64,000 nucleotides of DNA from Brasenia schreberi. Taxonomy: Eukaryota; Streptophyta; Magnoliopsida; Nymphaeales; Cabombaceae. The position numbers and the translations under genes are program-made. Positions 1-12,871 of the stretch are shown here, piece by piece (positions within the stretch are counted from its first letter, which is position 1; each line of letters opens with the position of its first letter). Location of the stretch: positions 11,209,001-11,273,000 of the forward strand of contig JAYKKT010000087.1 of NCBI GenBank assembly GCA_036023115.1, in the 5' to 3' direction. The notes beneath the pieces were generated by a model. The model was not told the DNA's origin and did not search any database. It was given only the letters and a program-made list of their open reading frames with translations.

Positions 1-544
1 TTGTTGGATTGCGAACTTGCATGCCATTGTAGTTTATTTATTTATTCTTAATACAGTAATTAGACTAAACCATGCCATTGAACATCCTGGTATTGAACGC
101 CCCAGAGAATTGACCCGTTTGGGGGATGCATAAATCGCTTTGTAATTGTAGCCCCTAGGAGGGACCAATTAATTTTGATATGAAATAGTCGATAAACTAT
201 AAGCATTGTCGATTTATTGCATTCTAGGAAAGTCTAAATTGGATCAATCCATATCTACTTGATGAATCTCGTCCTTGCTTGAAATCCTAAAATACTCAAA
301 AGATTCGCATATTTCGTGCATTTTCAAGTTATTTTTTTGGAACAACTTGTTTGAAAATTTTCTTGAAAGGGAAATTGAAATGTTTACAACATACAGGTAG
401 TTATGTTATTGTTTACGTTCTACACCTGCATGTTCATTTGGATCGATCTTGGATGAAGGAGATGCAACCATTGTTTTGAGAACTTGAGTATACGACACAG
501 CGACCGCATCACATTCTGTGGATGCAGCCTTAATTTTCATAGGC

Positions 545-835
545 AAATTGACGTCGATACACATCATCGAATCGAGCCAGGAACCGGCTGGAACTTGAAC
601 AGTTGAAACCGGTCTCAAACCAGAGACCATCTGGTTCGTTTCCGGTTTCACCTTCCATGATACTAGAACCAGACCAATCCAGAACCACTGGTTTCTTATA
701 TTTTTAATTTTTGTAAAAAAAAATTATTTTTTTAGGTTCCGAACGTTTTGGGCCTCAAACTGAAACCCGCCTGATCCCAGTTCCGTTTAACTGGCACCGG
801 CCATACCCAAACTGTATTAACATGTCTAGTATCAA
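545..835. repeat. degenerate ACCGGAACC-rich dispersed repeat
   Basis: The segment is dense in short words such as GAACCGG, CCGGTTTC and AACTGG in both orientations and contains an AT-rich centre. Its edge resembles a 'ccggccat' word. Similar segments occur at about 11784-12110, 32099-32210, 42735-42850 and 45425-45680, so it is a dispersed family. The class is not resolved, because no clean terminal repeats or target duplications were found. Confidence 0.45.
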
Positions 836-1548
836 ACTTTACAGTACAGTAATGAAAACTTGTATAAACCGTATTTTCGAAACTATTTCTTCAAACACAA
901 AACATGTTTCTCAAAACACCAATGTGCTCCACCATTGCCGGTCCCAAGCTCAAATGCGAGAGGAGGTGGATTGCCTTTAGATAACCGATAGGCAGCATAA
1001 AAGATTCTAGAACTCATTCCACTCCATCACAAAATAATGTCAAACTCTTTTTAATCACCCACTCGACACATATCATAATTTTGTATAATTCATGGTATAA
1101 AAATTCTATAAAGTTTTATACTGGTTGTCGGAAGCCTAACACAACCCTCCTCTTTTATTATCGGCCATGCAAGAGTTAATAAATTTTATTAATTCAAAAG
1201 TAAATTCCTCTATGTGGAGAACATGAGTACAAATGTCCTTTGCATATTATTTGGACGTTGACTTAACTATGTAGACTGATTTTGAAAAGCTAAAGAAGCA
1301 GAGGCATGTCCTCCACCTAATCCTCCAGCTAATTAATGCAATTTCTTCGATTTCCTTTGAAATGCTTTTCCTTTTCTTTTTTTTTTGGGTACTTGTGGGT
1401 CGATCCTGATAGCCAGGTAAACGATTGCTCGTTGTGCCATTGAAATGTTTTCATGAGCATGTGAATAGGAAACGATCAAACTGCCAACAATCACCAAGAG
1501 GATCAGGGGCTCAATTGCTGAGAGGCTATTCGGTCGTCTTACATGCTA

Positions 1549-1662
1549 ACCGCTGCTGCTGCTGCTGTTGCTGATGATAATAATAACAAAAATAACTATT
1601 ATTATTATTACAACAAGGATGATTATGATGATGATAGCAATAGTAAGAAGAAGAAGAAGAAG
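1549..1662. repeat. compound trinucleotide microsatellite
   Basis: Consecutive runs of CTG, ATA/ATT, GAT and AAG triplets follow each other within about 115 bp. No reading frame of note uses them. Confidence 0.8.
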
Positions 1663-2742
1663 GCTTTCAGGACAAAAAATTCAAGAGAAATGTGTCACAG
1701 CTCGGATGTCTAGAAAGACCTGCAACCCTGCTTGAAGATCTTTATGTTTTCCATTACAGTTAAGTTCAGATGAAACGCAGGATCGGGTTGTAGATACGGT
1801 TTCAAAATAGACTTCTCATTGATTCGGAATTCAACATGCAGAAAAATTTCCATTCTACCGATCGACATCAACTTATCCTTGTTTCTAATCTGCCATTTGG
1901 CTAAGAAATAATGATCACGATAGAAAAAGAAAGGTTGAAACTAACATTAAACCCGAGTGCCATTTTATTACGATATAGGTTAGAGTATCGGCGAAAACAA
2001 TAGATTCAGTAATCTGACTGTTAACATGTTCATGTTTCTTACTGAATAACAAAATGGACCATTGTTTCAGATGGCTGCGTTCTCTCCATTCATTTCTTCT
2101 TCTCAAACATCATTATCGTCTTAAATTTCTTGATGGCACCATCAGGAGTTGTGCAGAGACCTCTTTTCATTTGTTAATTCGAGCCGAGGGAAGTCCGACC
2201 CATTCTTCACCTCTACCAAGAAGTACCATTCGGTCAGACTTGGTATAGGTCCAGGTAACTTAAGGTTCAAGTGCCATTTAGGAATTATTCCAGCTAGAAG
2301 TTCCTTGCTTCGACCTTTATTGTGTTTCATGATCCTATGTGAAGTTCCATTTGTTTCGGACCCTCAGCATTCAAGCACTCAAGATCATAAGAACCCATTT
2401 TATTAGATAGGAAAATGTTGTTACACAAATTATACTTCTAAGCACTTGCTCATATATAAACCACTTTATGACTTCTTTTATCTTTTGGGTTGTTTTGCGA
2501 TCATTTCTCCACTGAACTCAAACCCGAACACAAGCAAGTAATGGGTTTTATCCATCATCTATATTCTTGAAATTCAAAAAATTGATGAAAAAGTTACACG
2601 ACATGATCAAATACATGACTTCGTACGTAATTTGCCCCACTCTAAATGATGGAATGGACAATTCACTCCACTCCACAAAAAATTCTAGGTCCAATATAGG
2701 TTATAAGTTTGACGCTAGGGGCGTTCACTTTTCTTGGGCCTT

Positions 2743-4850
2743 TAACTAAGCCTTTTCCCCATACTAGCTGGGGTCGGCTACATGGATTCTTTGTTTCCGC
2801 CAAGCTCTATCATATGTCATGTTGAAAGTTAACTTGACATGAGCTAGGTCATTCTTTATTGTTTCTTTCAAATACTTTTGTGGTATTCTTATTTTCTTTT
2901 AACATTTTCATAATCTAGTTTTTCATACCTTCTTAGTGGAGCTTCCCTTGACCGCCTTTTTACATGTTCAAACTCTTAAATGATTTTTTCTCATTTTATT
3001 CTCTATTGATGTCACTCCCAATTTAGTTCTAATAATCTCATTATGTATACGATCTTTCCTTGTGTGGTCACCCATTCATTTCAACATCTTCATTTCTGTC
3101 AAGAACATCTTTTGTACATATTGATGATTAACTGCTCAACACTTAAAACCATAAAACATAGCATGTGTAATTGCTCCTCTATAATATTTACCTTTCAACT
3201 TTAATTATATCTTCTTGTCACAACAAATACTAGATGTCTCTCCATTTTAACCAACTTGTATTAATTTTATGTGTAACTCTCCATCAATTTTTTCATCATA
3301 GTGAAAGGCTGACTCTAGGTATTTAAAATGTTTCTTGTGACAGATGTGATGTATGTCAATCTTAATTTCTATGTCTTCTCAAGTACCCAAATGATCACTT
3401 ACCTTCCATATATTCTGTCTTTGTTCTACTAAGTCAGAAACCTTTACATTCTAATTTTCTCTCTTTAGTTTCAATTTCCTATTAACTTTTTCCTTAGACT
3501 CATCCACCAATATAATATCATACGCAAATAACATACACCAAGTACTTCATCTTGAATATGTTTTGTTAACTCATCAAGAACTAATATAAATAAATATATA
3601 CTTAAAGTTGATCCCTGATGTAACCCAATATTAACTTTAAAACAAATTGTCATTTTTTCACGAGTCCTCGCATAAGTTTTTAAACCATGATACATGTCTC
3701 TTATAAGATTTATATATCAATGAGATACCTATCTTTTCAAGGTTCTCCAAAAAATATTTTTTGACACCCTATCATAAGTTTTTTCTAGTTCAATAAATAC
3801 CATATAAAGGTTCTTTTCTGCTTTAAAATGTTTGATAATATGTCTCAGTAGGTGAATCACTTCAATGGTAGATTTGTTTGATATGAAATCAATTGATTCT
3901 CTGTTGTACTTGATACTTGTTTTAACCTACGTTCAATAATTCTTTCCAATAATTTCATAGTATGACTCGTTAACTTGATAATCTAATAATTCGTACAATT
4001 ATTGACATCTCTCTTGTTCTTGTATATGGGTATATGTGTACTCACTCTTCATTCCTTAGGTATCTTTTGGTTTCTTCATATTTTATAATATAGTCTTGTA
4101 AGCAAAGTGATCTTCGTCTCTCCTAAAATTTTTCATACTTATATAGGAATATTGTTTGGTCTAGCAGATTTACCAACCTTTATATATTTATGAGCATCTT
4201 TGACTTAATTATTTTAAATATGTCAGTATAAATTATAATTTATATACTTTTCTAATTTGGTTAACTCTTCTAAACTAATACTAACATCTATGTTTTCGTT
4301 AAAAAGCTTATACAAATAATTTTTTTTATTTATTTTGTATATCATCATTTGTCACTAAAATCTTCTAATCCTCATCTTTGATACATCTAACAAAAGTAAT
4401 ATCCTTAGTTTTCTTATCTCTAGCTTTAGCTATCTTAAAAATATCTCTTTCACCTTTTTTTAAATTAAGCTTTTTATATAAATCCTCTCAAATATTGCCT
4501 TTATTTCATTAATGATATTTTTTGCTACTTTCTTTCCTTTCTTATAAGTCTCTTAAGTTTCATTAGTATTCTTCGCATAATACAATTTGTAACATACTCT
4601 TTTTGTCTTAATTTTATCTTGTACCACTTTACTCCACCATTAAGCTTTTTTTTGTGTAGATACGTCTCTTTTAGATTTAGCTAAGACATCTTTTGTCACT
4701 TTTTTAATATGAATAGTCATATTGGTTCACATATATGGTTAAATATTTTTTTTTTTCACTTTTGAGGTTCCACCATTTAGTTTGAATAAACCATTTTCTT
4801 TTGCGTCCACTTTTCTACTATAAAATTCATAACTAAAAGATATGTTGGCC
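2743..4850 (-). mobile_element. RTE-type LINE, 5'-truncated and decayed
   Basis: The left edge matches the 3' tail shared by the other LINEs here (ctaagccttttcccatact then ggctacatggattctttg), so the element lies on the minus strand. The (CAA)n tail is missing. The body aligns by eye with the copy at 15824-18520, up to about 4850 where similarity fades. A reverse-transcriptase remnant at 3471-3695 keeps the GLHQGSTLS block, but frameshifts and stops are everywhere. No target-site duplication was found, so this looks like the oldest copy in the window. Confidence 0.85.
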
Positions 4851-5609
4851 TCTCCCATCTCCAATTCTCAAAAAAAAAGACTAGCTGATTGTTTTATATG
4901 GGTCGGATTCAAATCAAACCCAGTTCGTTGACACTCCTACCTGTGATACGCTAGGCACTTCTCCACTGTTGAAGACGTCACAAGGAATAGCTTTGTCATG
5001 TCAACTGGGGGAGTCTAAGGGGCCCACTTTCGGAGAAATTACAACCCGAAAGTCTTCTTTCCGATTACGACGCGATGCACCGTTCCACACTAAACGACGA
5101 CCAAATCTGTCCACTGATCAAGCGAAATCCAACGTCTCAAGATATCGTACGTTTCTATCCGTGGATCCCACGGTAATGGGGCCCTGGACAAATGTTGCTG
5201 ACGGTATGGAAAAGGCTTCGTGTTCGTGTATCAATCGTGATCACCCTAACAAAAGAATGAAATCCTCCACGAAGTCTGTGAGGAAGTTGCCTTCGGGAGG
5301 AAGAGAGGACGGAGCATAACGCTCTTCCTCGTCTCTCTCCTTCTCTCTCAACTCCTGCAGATTTTGATTTCCTTGTGCATGTCGTATACGAAATCACCAA
5401 CAACCCGTCTCTCTCGAGTCCAATCCCAGTTTCCCAATTCTTTGTCTGGTTGGTAAGTATAGTTTTTTCAAATCACCACCAATTATACCGAGATCATCGT
5501 CACATTCGTCACTGCCATCATTGATCAGATCTTTCAACTCTGTAATCTGATCTTGTTTTCTATATCTGTCAATCGGATCATCTTTGTCTGTTGTTCTCTC
5601 TCTGTAAAC
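4851..5609 (+). promoter_or_regulatory. upstream region and leader of the VPS23/ELC gene
   Basis: About 760 bp separate the decayed LINE from the ATG at 5610. The part from about 5320 on is C/T-rich (ctcttcctcgtctctctcc), as is common in plant 5' leaders. No convincing TATA box was identified. Open frames across this region start at non-ATG codons and are not taken as genes. Confidence 0.4.
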
Positions 5610-6839
5610 ATGTTTCCCCCGGCACGTGGCCACAACCCAATTCACCTCTCGGTCCAATTCCTCAATACGGTACTCTGTCAAAGAGGCCCTGGCGCCGTTC
5701 CCTACTCCGAGGACGTAAAGTGGTTCGTCCGGCAGCATCTGATGGCTTTGGTGCAGGAGTTTCCTAGTCTTCAGGTGAAGACCGCCGTTCTCACCCACAA
5801 CGATGGGCGGTCGGCGAATCTTCTCCAGGCTGACGGCACGATCCCAATCTCCTTCCAGTTCGTCAGCTATAATATCCCCGTCGTCATCTGGCTCACTGAG
5901 CCCTACCCGCGCCAACCGCCCCTCGTCTACTTGAATCCCACCCTAGACATGGTCGTCAAGCCCGGACACCCTCAGGTCGATCCCTCTGGTGTCGTATCCA
6001 TTCCTTATTTACGGGGCTGGATCTTCCCCAGTTCGAATCTCGTCGATTTAGCGCGGAATATGAGTCATCTCTTCGGTTACGATCCCCCATTGTACACCAA
6101 TCACTCTTCATCTCGAATTGAGAGTCCTCCTCGGGGTTCTTCTTCTTCGTCTACATGGGTGGGAAGGACGTCTCCGCCGCGGCCGTCACCTTCGCCTTCT
6201 TCTGCCTCTTCTTCTGGATCAGAATATCCTCCGCCGGCCACTCGTCCGACGCCCTTCGGCGGCCGGTCGATGGTTAATGCAGAAGACCAAGACGAGCTTC
6301 CGAGGAGGAATTTGATTAATGAATTGATGGAGAGGCTCCATTGTGATGCTCTTGCATTGAGGAACTCGAGGGAGGACCAGATGGATTCGCTTTTCAAGGC
6401 GCAGCCAGTTTTAAGACGGAGACAGAGAGATCTAGACGAAGGGTTGAGAGAGATGTTGGATGAGAAGGAAGGGTTGGAGCAGTTGCTTCAGATAGTGCTT
6501 ACCAATACTGACGTTTTGGAGACGTGGGTAAAGGAGAATTGTGAGAAGAAGAAGAAGAATTCGGAGATCGAAATCGACGACGTTTTCGAGCCGTGGGATG
6601 TATTGTCGAGGCCGATGCTCGAGTACACAGCTGCAGATCTCGCAATCGAGGACTCGATCTATTCCTTGGATAAGGCTATGACGGACGGCGTTATAAAATT
6701 CGATGCTTACATGAGGAACCTGAGGGCGCTTGCAAGAGAGCAATTCTTTCACCGGGCAATGTCTGCCAAAGTGAGGACGACACAAATGCAGGCACTGATT
6801 GCCAGTATGGCATCTAGAGCCGCTCCTTATCGAGTTTGA
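5610..6839 (+). CDS. ELC: ESCRT-I subunit VPS23/TSG101 homologue (ELC-type), intronless
   Basis: The product (409 residues) is the ESCRT-I component that binds ubiquitinated cargo at endosomes and helps sort membrane proteins into multivesicular bodies. A UEV domain (E2-like, without catalytic cysteine) spans about residues 25-155 and includes YPRQPPLVYLNP and the PYLRGW block. A Ser/Pro-rich linker follows at about 165-220, then a predicted coiled coil at about 232-315. The C-terminal 'steadiness box' at about 330-405 is the part that assembles with other ESCRT-I subunits. The frame is open upstream to 5553, but only through a TTG codon. The first ATG, giving MFPPARGHNP, fits the family. No intron is seen, as in Arabidopsis ELC. 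Assignment is firm; choice between ELC and its paralogue ELC-like is not. Confidence 0.95.
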   Translation: MFPPARGHNPIHLSVQFLNTVLCQRGPGAVPYSEDVKWFVRQHLMALVQEFPSLQVKTAVLTHNDGRSANLLQADGTIPISFQFVSYNIPVVIWLTEPYPRQPPLVYLNPTLDMVVKPGHPQVDPSGVVSIPYLRGWIFPSSNLVDLARNMSHLFGYDPPLYTNHSSSRIESPPRGSSSSSTWVGRTSPPRPSPSPSSASSSGSEYPPPATRPTPFGGRSMVNAEDQDELPRRNLINELMERLHCDALALRNSREDQMDSLFKAQPVLRRRQRDLDEGLREMLDEKEGLEQLLQIVLTNTDVLETWVKENCEKKKKNSEIEIDDVFEPWDVLSRPMLEYTAADLAIEDSIYSLDKAMTDGVIKFDAYMRNLRALAREQFFHRAMSAKVRTTQMQALIASMASRAAPYRV

Positions 6840-9304
6840 ACCATGAAGAGCGAGGTTTTATGGTAATCAGTTATCATGGGGTGAAGGATGTCAGTTAGAG
6901 TTGTTTCTGATGAAACAACTAATGCTTATGGAGATTGATTCTTGGTATGTTTTCTTGTTGACTCGATGATCCATGGTTGAATAGACTTTGTTGCTTTGAT
7001 TTTCTCTTGAAGAATATACAGATTTGAGCTTTTCAATCACGATGACAAGTTGAAAGTTATTATCTTTCTGTTTCCCCTCCTTTCTCTTTTGGTGGTGTGC
7101 AAGATGTTTCCTACTTAAACAGTGGAATATATTCTTGCATGACTTGTCTTGTTATGTACTTACTGGAATATTATTTAGTGCCAAAACTTTAAGTAGTTTA
7201 ATTCATATGTTAATTTTGGTGTTTCATCAGGACGACCGATAGTTTATTCTTATTTACGACTACCTTGGAACTCCTCTGGTCCGTAATTAGGATCATGTGA
7301 TTCATGTTCTAGATTCAATCAATGAAGTCCCAATTGTAGAGCCGTTACTTAATATTATCTTGTTTCTTTCTAAAGGAATTATGAGTTGAGAATCCAGAGA
7401 CGTTTCTTCTGTTTTAAATCAATATGCAGATATTCTTTATAGAACTTTGACATTAGTTTCTTGCAATGGAATAGGCGTTCTCCAGTTCTACAATGAGGTT
7501 CGTTATGGTACAGTATCGGTCTTTCAGTAGACTATATGAATCATGATTGGTGCATATTCAAAATCACTGCCCTAACACCCAATCTTTGTGTTTTTAATCT
7601 GTTTGTAATTGATCAAACTGCAAGAAGTTATGGTTCTTTGCTAGCCTGATGGATGGTTTTGCCATTTATCTCTCTCTCTCTCATGTTATATTGTGTCATA
7701 CATCTTATCGAATAGGAAAATTCAAGTTTATGTTCAATCGGTTGCATATCCACATGGAAGTCTAAGGGCCTTCTCAGAACACAAATACATGCTAATCCAT
7801 CAGAGATGTTGATGCAGTTCCTTGCAGTCAGAAGTTTTGTTTTATTTAAGAGAGACACCACAATAATATTGAAAATAATGAAAGCTAGAAATTGTATTCA
7901 ATTTGAAGTCCAAAAAGTGTTGGAATTTAAAGATTCACTTGGCTTACAGGATGCCATATAGAGAAACAGGCGTATGCAGGAGGAATTTGAGGAGGGATCG
8001 CTTATGTATATTGACCTCAGAACAGATATGTATGGTTGAACTATGTCTTGTGCAAGGAATCATTCAGCATAACTGTCTGTGATCCGAGGAAACCATTTGA
8101 ATGCGAGTATAACTCGGAGCATTCCATATAACTTTGGTCATCTGCATTTTGCTTTTAAGAACGCAGCGTACCCTGAATGATGTGCTTGGAAACGAGATGT
8201 TGATGGAGCCAAGGTCGGATTCTGGAAAGTTATGCACAGATGGAGGCTCTTTTATGGTTTTATCCTGGAATATACGATGCTTCAAAATTGTAAATCTGTT
8301 GCACTTTCAAATTGCTGGTGTGATTTGTCAGGGCCTCATTCTTATATTTCCTGCTAACTGGGGATGACTTCACGTTATTGATTACAACCTTAGAACTTGG
8401 AAGTTCGAAGGATTTAAAGGTTACATAGGTCAATTTCATCTGATGTTTCTACTAGAAACTCAGTAAGAACAGAAACATTCAAGTATCCCACCTAAAATTT
8501 AGAAAGGAAAAGGAACTCGCTATATGCAAAAGCTAATGAATTAAGTTGCTAAATAGGTTTAGTGGCGCTACACCGGAACTGGACCTTGATTTTTGGTGCT
8601 TGCAGTTCCAAGTTCCATTTGTTTTATTAAATGTGAAACTTGTTGGTGGCATAGAACTATGGTTGTACAGGTTCGATTTGAGTGAAAAATATTGGCAGCA
8701 ATGAGGTGGGCCAAAAGAACTGGACCCATGGCCTGCGTGCAAAGACCCAAGGGCCTCTTTCTCTCTTGTATTTTACCCTACCTCTCAGGCTCACTCGCAA
8801 ATCAAACATATAATCATGACTCCTCATGATTACAAGCTCTTGTGGGTCGAGCCCTGTAGTTCTAGTACCAAGGGGGCTAGTACCAATAATCAAACACATC
8901 CTTGATCACCTTGTTAGGAATGAAGACTGGCCTATAATTGTTTTCCTACAGCAGATGAACCACATAGTTCATGGTTCAAGTGCCTTCATTATGATGTTCT
9001 ACCGGATGGTTGGTGAATTCTTGATGCACTGGAACATGAATGATCTCCTTACAGTTGATAAGAAGATTTTTCTCTGACTTCGGATAAAAGGGGAAAAAGA
9101 AACCAATGTGCTTAGAGATGGAGCACGGGATGGCTTTTAGAAGATGGGGAGTAGGAATTTTATGCCAAGTTATACACCTGGTTGAGCACTTCGCCCTATG
9201 TCACATATTTATCAGGGTGTCTCATCATTGTCACTTTGATAACACTTTTCCCTGGGTGCTACTTCACGTGTATGAGATTGGATCATGCCCACCACTAACA
9301 CGTG

Positions 9305-9520
9305 ATTATTCATGGTTTTTTAGTGTAATAACGATATTTTTATATTTTTTTTAATAATTTTTTTAAAATTATACTCATGTCACGTAAAACCAATGGGTAG
9401 ATATGAGTGAGCATGTCAAAAGTGTGAAGGATCTAGTTTTGGATATGCTCACCACCATATCTATTCACTCATTGTTTTTTGGTGATATGAGTGTAATAAA
9501 AATATTCTTTGTATTATATT
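9305..9520. repeat. possible foldback (MITE-like) element
   Basis: The word tagatatgagtgagca is followed about 50 bp later by its imperfect reverse complement (tgctcaccaccatatcta), which would form a hairpin. The flanks are AT-rich and share the words agtgtaataa and atattttta. Ends are not sharply defined. Confidence 0.3.
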
Positions 9521-10834
9521 TGTACCATCCAAAAATAATGAATCGACATGTCACTGGACAAAATCCCAATTATATATATATAAGAAGTTTTGGTCTCCGC
9601 TCTATACCAGTCAATGATATTCAGGTTTTCCTCAAACCTGAACCCAAACCTTGAGGCTGTGGGTTAACCCACCCTATTCGAGTAAGATCGATGCAGGTCC
9701 CCTGGGTTCAGGTCAATATCACGGTGAGGTTTACTAGTTAATACAAGATTTTCGTTTTTCTCCATTGTAGTTGGTAATGACAATGATCCTTAGGGGAGTT
9801 GCTTCGATTTAATTGGTTCTGCGACCACCATAGTGATGAAGAACAGCATCAGTTTCCAAAATACTGCAAGATGAAAGGGTGCAAGTGCTAAACATTATTT
9901 CACCTTTTTTGAATTTTTAATCAAATATATTAATATCCCTATTCTAGTTAAATGAGCAAGTAGCAGATCCCTAATGAGGTCATTAGAACTAAAGTTGGTA
10001 AAATACAACCTAAAATGATAAAAGCATGCTTAAGGTGGATTGAATATTTATAGAGGCAGCAAGATGAAGCTAGAGTGAGGAGGTGCGGAAACAGTTGAAG
10101 TGAGGAAGTGTGAGCAAAGTAGTGAGCACTTCAACAGAAGCAAAGCAAGACCTCAAAAGCGTTAAAAAGAAATAATAAATTGATCATGCTCCTTTGGAGT
10201 TAAATGATAATATAATACAAGACGGGCGTACTGGCTACTAAAATCCATGCAGCTGACGGGCGTACTATAATCAAGGTGGAAATGTGCAGCGGAGAAGGGA
10301 GAGTTCAGACGGTCCACTGATTAATGGTTTCTGAAAGTTAACAAGAGTAAAACTGAAATCACCGAAAAAAGATGTGTAAATAGTAAAAAGAAGTGTGCAC
10401 GTATAAATCAAGATACAGTGGCTACTAAAGTTCATGTAGCTGAGTCTGCTTCGTGTGAGCGAAGGATTGGTTTTGATTTTGGCCTGGTTTTACACATTTG
10501 CAAGGATTTTCTCACGTTTGAATGACCTGTTCTACTGCTTTCTTTACTGGATCGCAAGTTCAATCAACTTTTCAACTGGGCTCAACATGCTTTAATTTCT
10601 TCATAGCAACAGAGGAAACCCTGGTCACAGTAAACCATAACTTAAAAGATTATGATTTTCTCAAGAAGAAAGAGTTACCATGTTATTTTTCAGATTGAAA
10701 GGAAGATGATCTTGATCCTAGTGCACATACCAAACTTGAAAAATCACACCAACCAGATCGTGTTTGTGCATATGCGTGAGCATTGGGCCTGTTTGTGTTT
10801 CATAAGACTAAAATATACTCTCTCTACACAGCGT

Positions 10835-10915
10835 TTCTAACACCATTACTGTTGGTGGGGAGTTGGACTCTGAGTGTGTGTCAAGTTTCAGCCTCCTCTT
10901 GTAACAAAAGAAACA
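10835..10915 (+). mobile_element. tRNA-derived SINE, 3' part
   Basis: The sequence gttggtggggagttggactc resembles the B-box half of the SINE family at 56965-57070 and 63590-63700. It is followed by the family tail (tcaagtttcagcctcctctt then gtaac). The A-box half is not recognisable. Confidence 0.45.
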
Positions 10916-11783
10916 TTCTCTCTCTCTCTGAGCGCGTGCACGCACACATACACACAAGATGACAGTGATTCCTCAAAGAATACTAGAAAATTATTGACAG
11001 TATCCCTTTCTCCTTTAATTAGACTTTTTACTGTTTAAAATGCTAAAAGATTATGTACTGCCAATAAAGTTCCGCGACTTAATAAACCCTGTAAATAAAC
11101 TGCGTCAAACGTATTGTTTCGAATTGAGGGGACAGAATTTCACACGTCGTTTCCAGTTCAATAAATAGGTGTGTCTGAGCTACTTAAAGTGCTGAGTTCA
11201 GCTGTTGGCTGATCAGCATGCTCTAAAGTCTTGAGCTTGGGGTTCACCTTCTCTGATTGGAGCATGAGCAGGCCAAGCTGCGGTCACTCTGTTCATTTGC
11301 CAGCAATTTAGATAATGTTCAATGGCCAAAGGCTCTCGAAGTCAATGCACCAGGTACTTAATTTACCGAACCCACTTTTATGGTCGACTCGTCGCACAAT
11401 GAATGGAGGGTGCAGACCTCCTGGTCACAGTTGGCATGGAGGACATACTTTCAATCCATTTGATTCATGACAACATCTAATTTAAAACTTCACCAAGAAG
11501 GGACTGGTACAAAGATATTGATGCATGTCCCAGGCCAAAGACATCATCTCAGCACTATGCCGCAAACAAGACATGAATTAATGACAAGCATTTTGTGCCT
11601 AGACTTGATCTGTGGTCTTAGTCAACCCCGCTAATTAGTGTGGTATAAGGCTTGGTTTTATGGTTCTATCGGTTTACTTCAGCTGGAGTCTCAATCTCCT
11701 GTGAGAATGAAAGGATCGAGTCGAAGGTGTCCCAGGTTCGACTTCCACGGGCACAAGTTTGATCATGGCCTTAGGTAGGGTAG

Positions 11784-12110
11784 ACATGGCCAGTTTGAAC
11801 TGGAACTGCACCGCTGGCAGAACTGGCAATAACCGGAACCGGAACCGAGGACTCTTCGGTTTGGTTACAGTTCATAGTATCCAGAAACTAGCCCAGCACC
11901 GGAACCGATGGTTTCAAACCGCCACCAAATAGGTTTTATATATTTAGAAAAGACATATTTGCCCTCTTTTCAAACAAAAATTAAATAGTTCGGGAATGGT
12001 TCTGAAACTGGAACCAAACCCGCCTTTGAGATGGTTCGGTTCCGATTCTAAGCAACTCGAAACAGGTGGTTTAGAACTGTCAGTTCTAGTTTACCCAGAC
12101 CAGACATCTT
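11784..12110. repeat. ACCGGAACC-rich dispersed repeat
   Basis: This is the clearest member of the family. It starts at acatggccagtttgaactgg and ends near agaactgtcagttctagttt. The inside is full of GGAACCGGAACC-type words with an AT-rich middle. Left and right edges are loosely inverted relative to each other. Confidence 0.5.
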
Positions 12111-12427
12111 TAGGTGGGGGGAGGGGGGATGTAACTTGAGGCGTTTTTCATAATATAGAAGAAATGACCGATTTTCTCTCACGTCCCAGTTTTACCTAGG
12201 GAGCCTTCTTTCCTTTTTGACATTAACAAAGTGCTTCCATTAACAAGCAAGCGCAAGTACATGAGAAGTGGCAAGAGTCTTCTTTGTGTTACCATCTTCA
12301 CAAGCTCACTTTCGCAGATTTGGTTCAGCACGTTGAACCAATTCATTCCCCTCCCTCCCGATTTTCTGCGAGTTTGGATGAGCACAGTCCCAGGTTTCAT
12401 GTCAGTAAAGCCGCACGAAAGCACCCA

Positions 12428-12546
12428 GAGCATTAGCTCACTGGCAAGGCTCTCTAACGCCCACTCGCAGGTTGCAAGTTCAATTCCTGAGGGGGGTGCA
12501 TGCATTTGTATGTGAGTCTTCGGCCTCTTATTGTAACCCCCAAAAA
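12428..12546 (+). mobile_element. tRNA-derived SINE, copy in first duplicate
   Basis: An A-box-like word (ttagctcactggcaag) lies about 45 bp before a B-box-like word (gttgcaagttcaattcc), the spacing of a tRNA-type RNA polymerase III promoter. A tail with gcatttgtatgtgagtcttc and ggcctcttattgtaac follows, ending in an A-run. Related copies occur elsewhere in the window. Confidence 0.6.
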
Positions 12547-12753
12547 AATGTTGAAGTTAAAACATGAAAAAACATGGTGCAAGTATATGAGAAGTGGCAA
12601 GAGTCTTCTTTGTGTCACCTTCTTCACAAGCTCACTTTCACAGATTTGGTTCAGCACGTTGAACCAATTCATTCCCCTCCCTCCCGATTTTCTGCGAGTT
12701 TGGATGAGCACAGTTCCAGGTTTCATGTCAGTAAAGCCGCACGAAAGCACCCA

Positions 12754-12871
12754 GAGCATTAGCTCACTGGCAAGGCTCTCTAACGCCCACTCGCAGGTGG
12801 CAAGTTCAATTCCTGAGGGGGGTGCATGCATTTGTATGTGAGGCTTCGGCCTCTTATTGCAAGCCAAAAAA
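12754..12871 (+). mobile_element. tRNA-derived SINE, copy in second duplicate
   Basis: This is the counterpart of the SINE at 12428-12546, carried along by the 326-bp duplication rather than by a new insertion. A and B boxes are the same apart from gttgcaag changed to gtggcaag. Confidence 0.6.

Larger units (their letters stand above)
1..2742. other. intergenic, no gene recognised
   Basis: This stretch is AT-rich and shows no convincing coding region. Short open frames near 2050-2400 occur on both strands but carry no motif I recognise. It holds a degenerate repeat rich in ACCGG/GGAACC words at about 545-835 and a run of trinucleotide repeats at about 1549-1662, listed separately. Confidence 0.6.
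6840..12254. other. intergenic, gene-poor repeat DNA
   Basis: No open frame in this 5.4-kb stretch has recognisable domains or a splice-connected partner. The first few hundred bases are probably the 3' UTR of the VPS23 gene. The region contains a possible foldback element near 9305-9520, a SINE 3' half at 10835-10915 and an ACCGGAACC-rich repeat at 11784-12110. Confidence 0.6.

Noticed and set aside
2054..2406. Overlapping frames on both strands
   Set aside because: They are equally open on both strands and match no family I know.
4969..5319. 116-residue frame upstream of VPS23
   Set aside because: It starts at TTG, has no recognisable domain and covers the probable promoter and leader.
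5394..5915. 173-residue open frame antisense to the VPS23 UEV domain
   Set aside because: It lies opposite a well-supported coding sequence, has no known motif, and its composition mirrors the sense strand.
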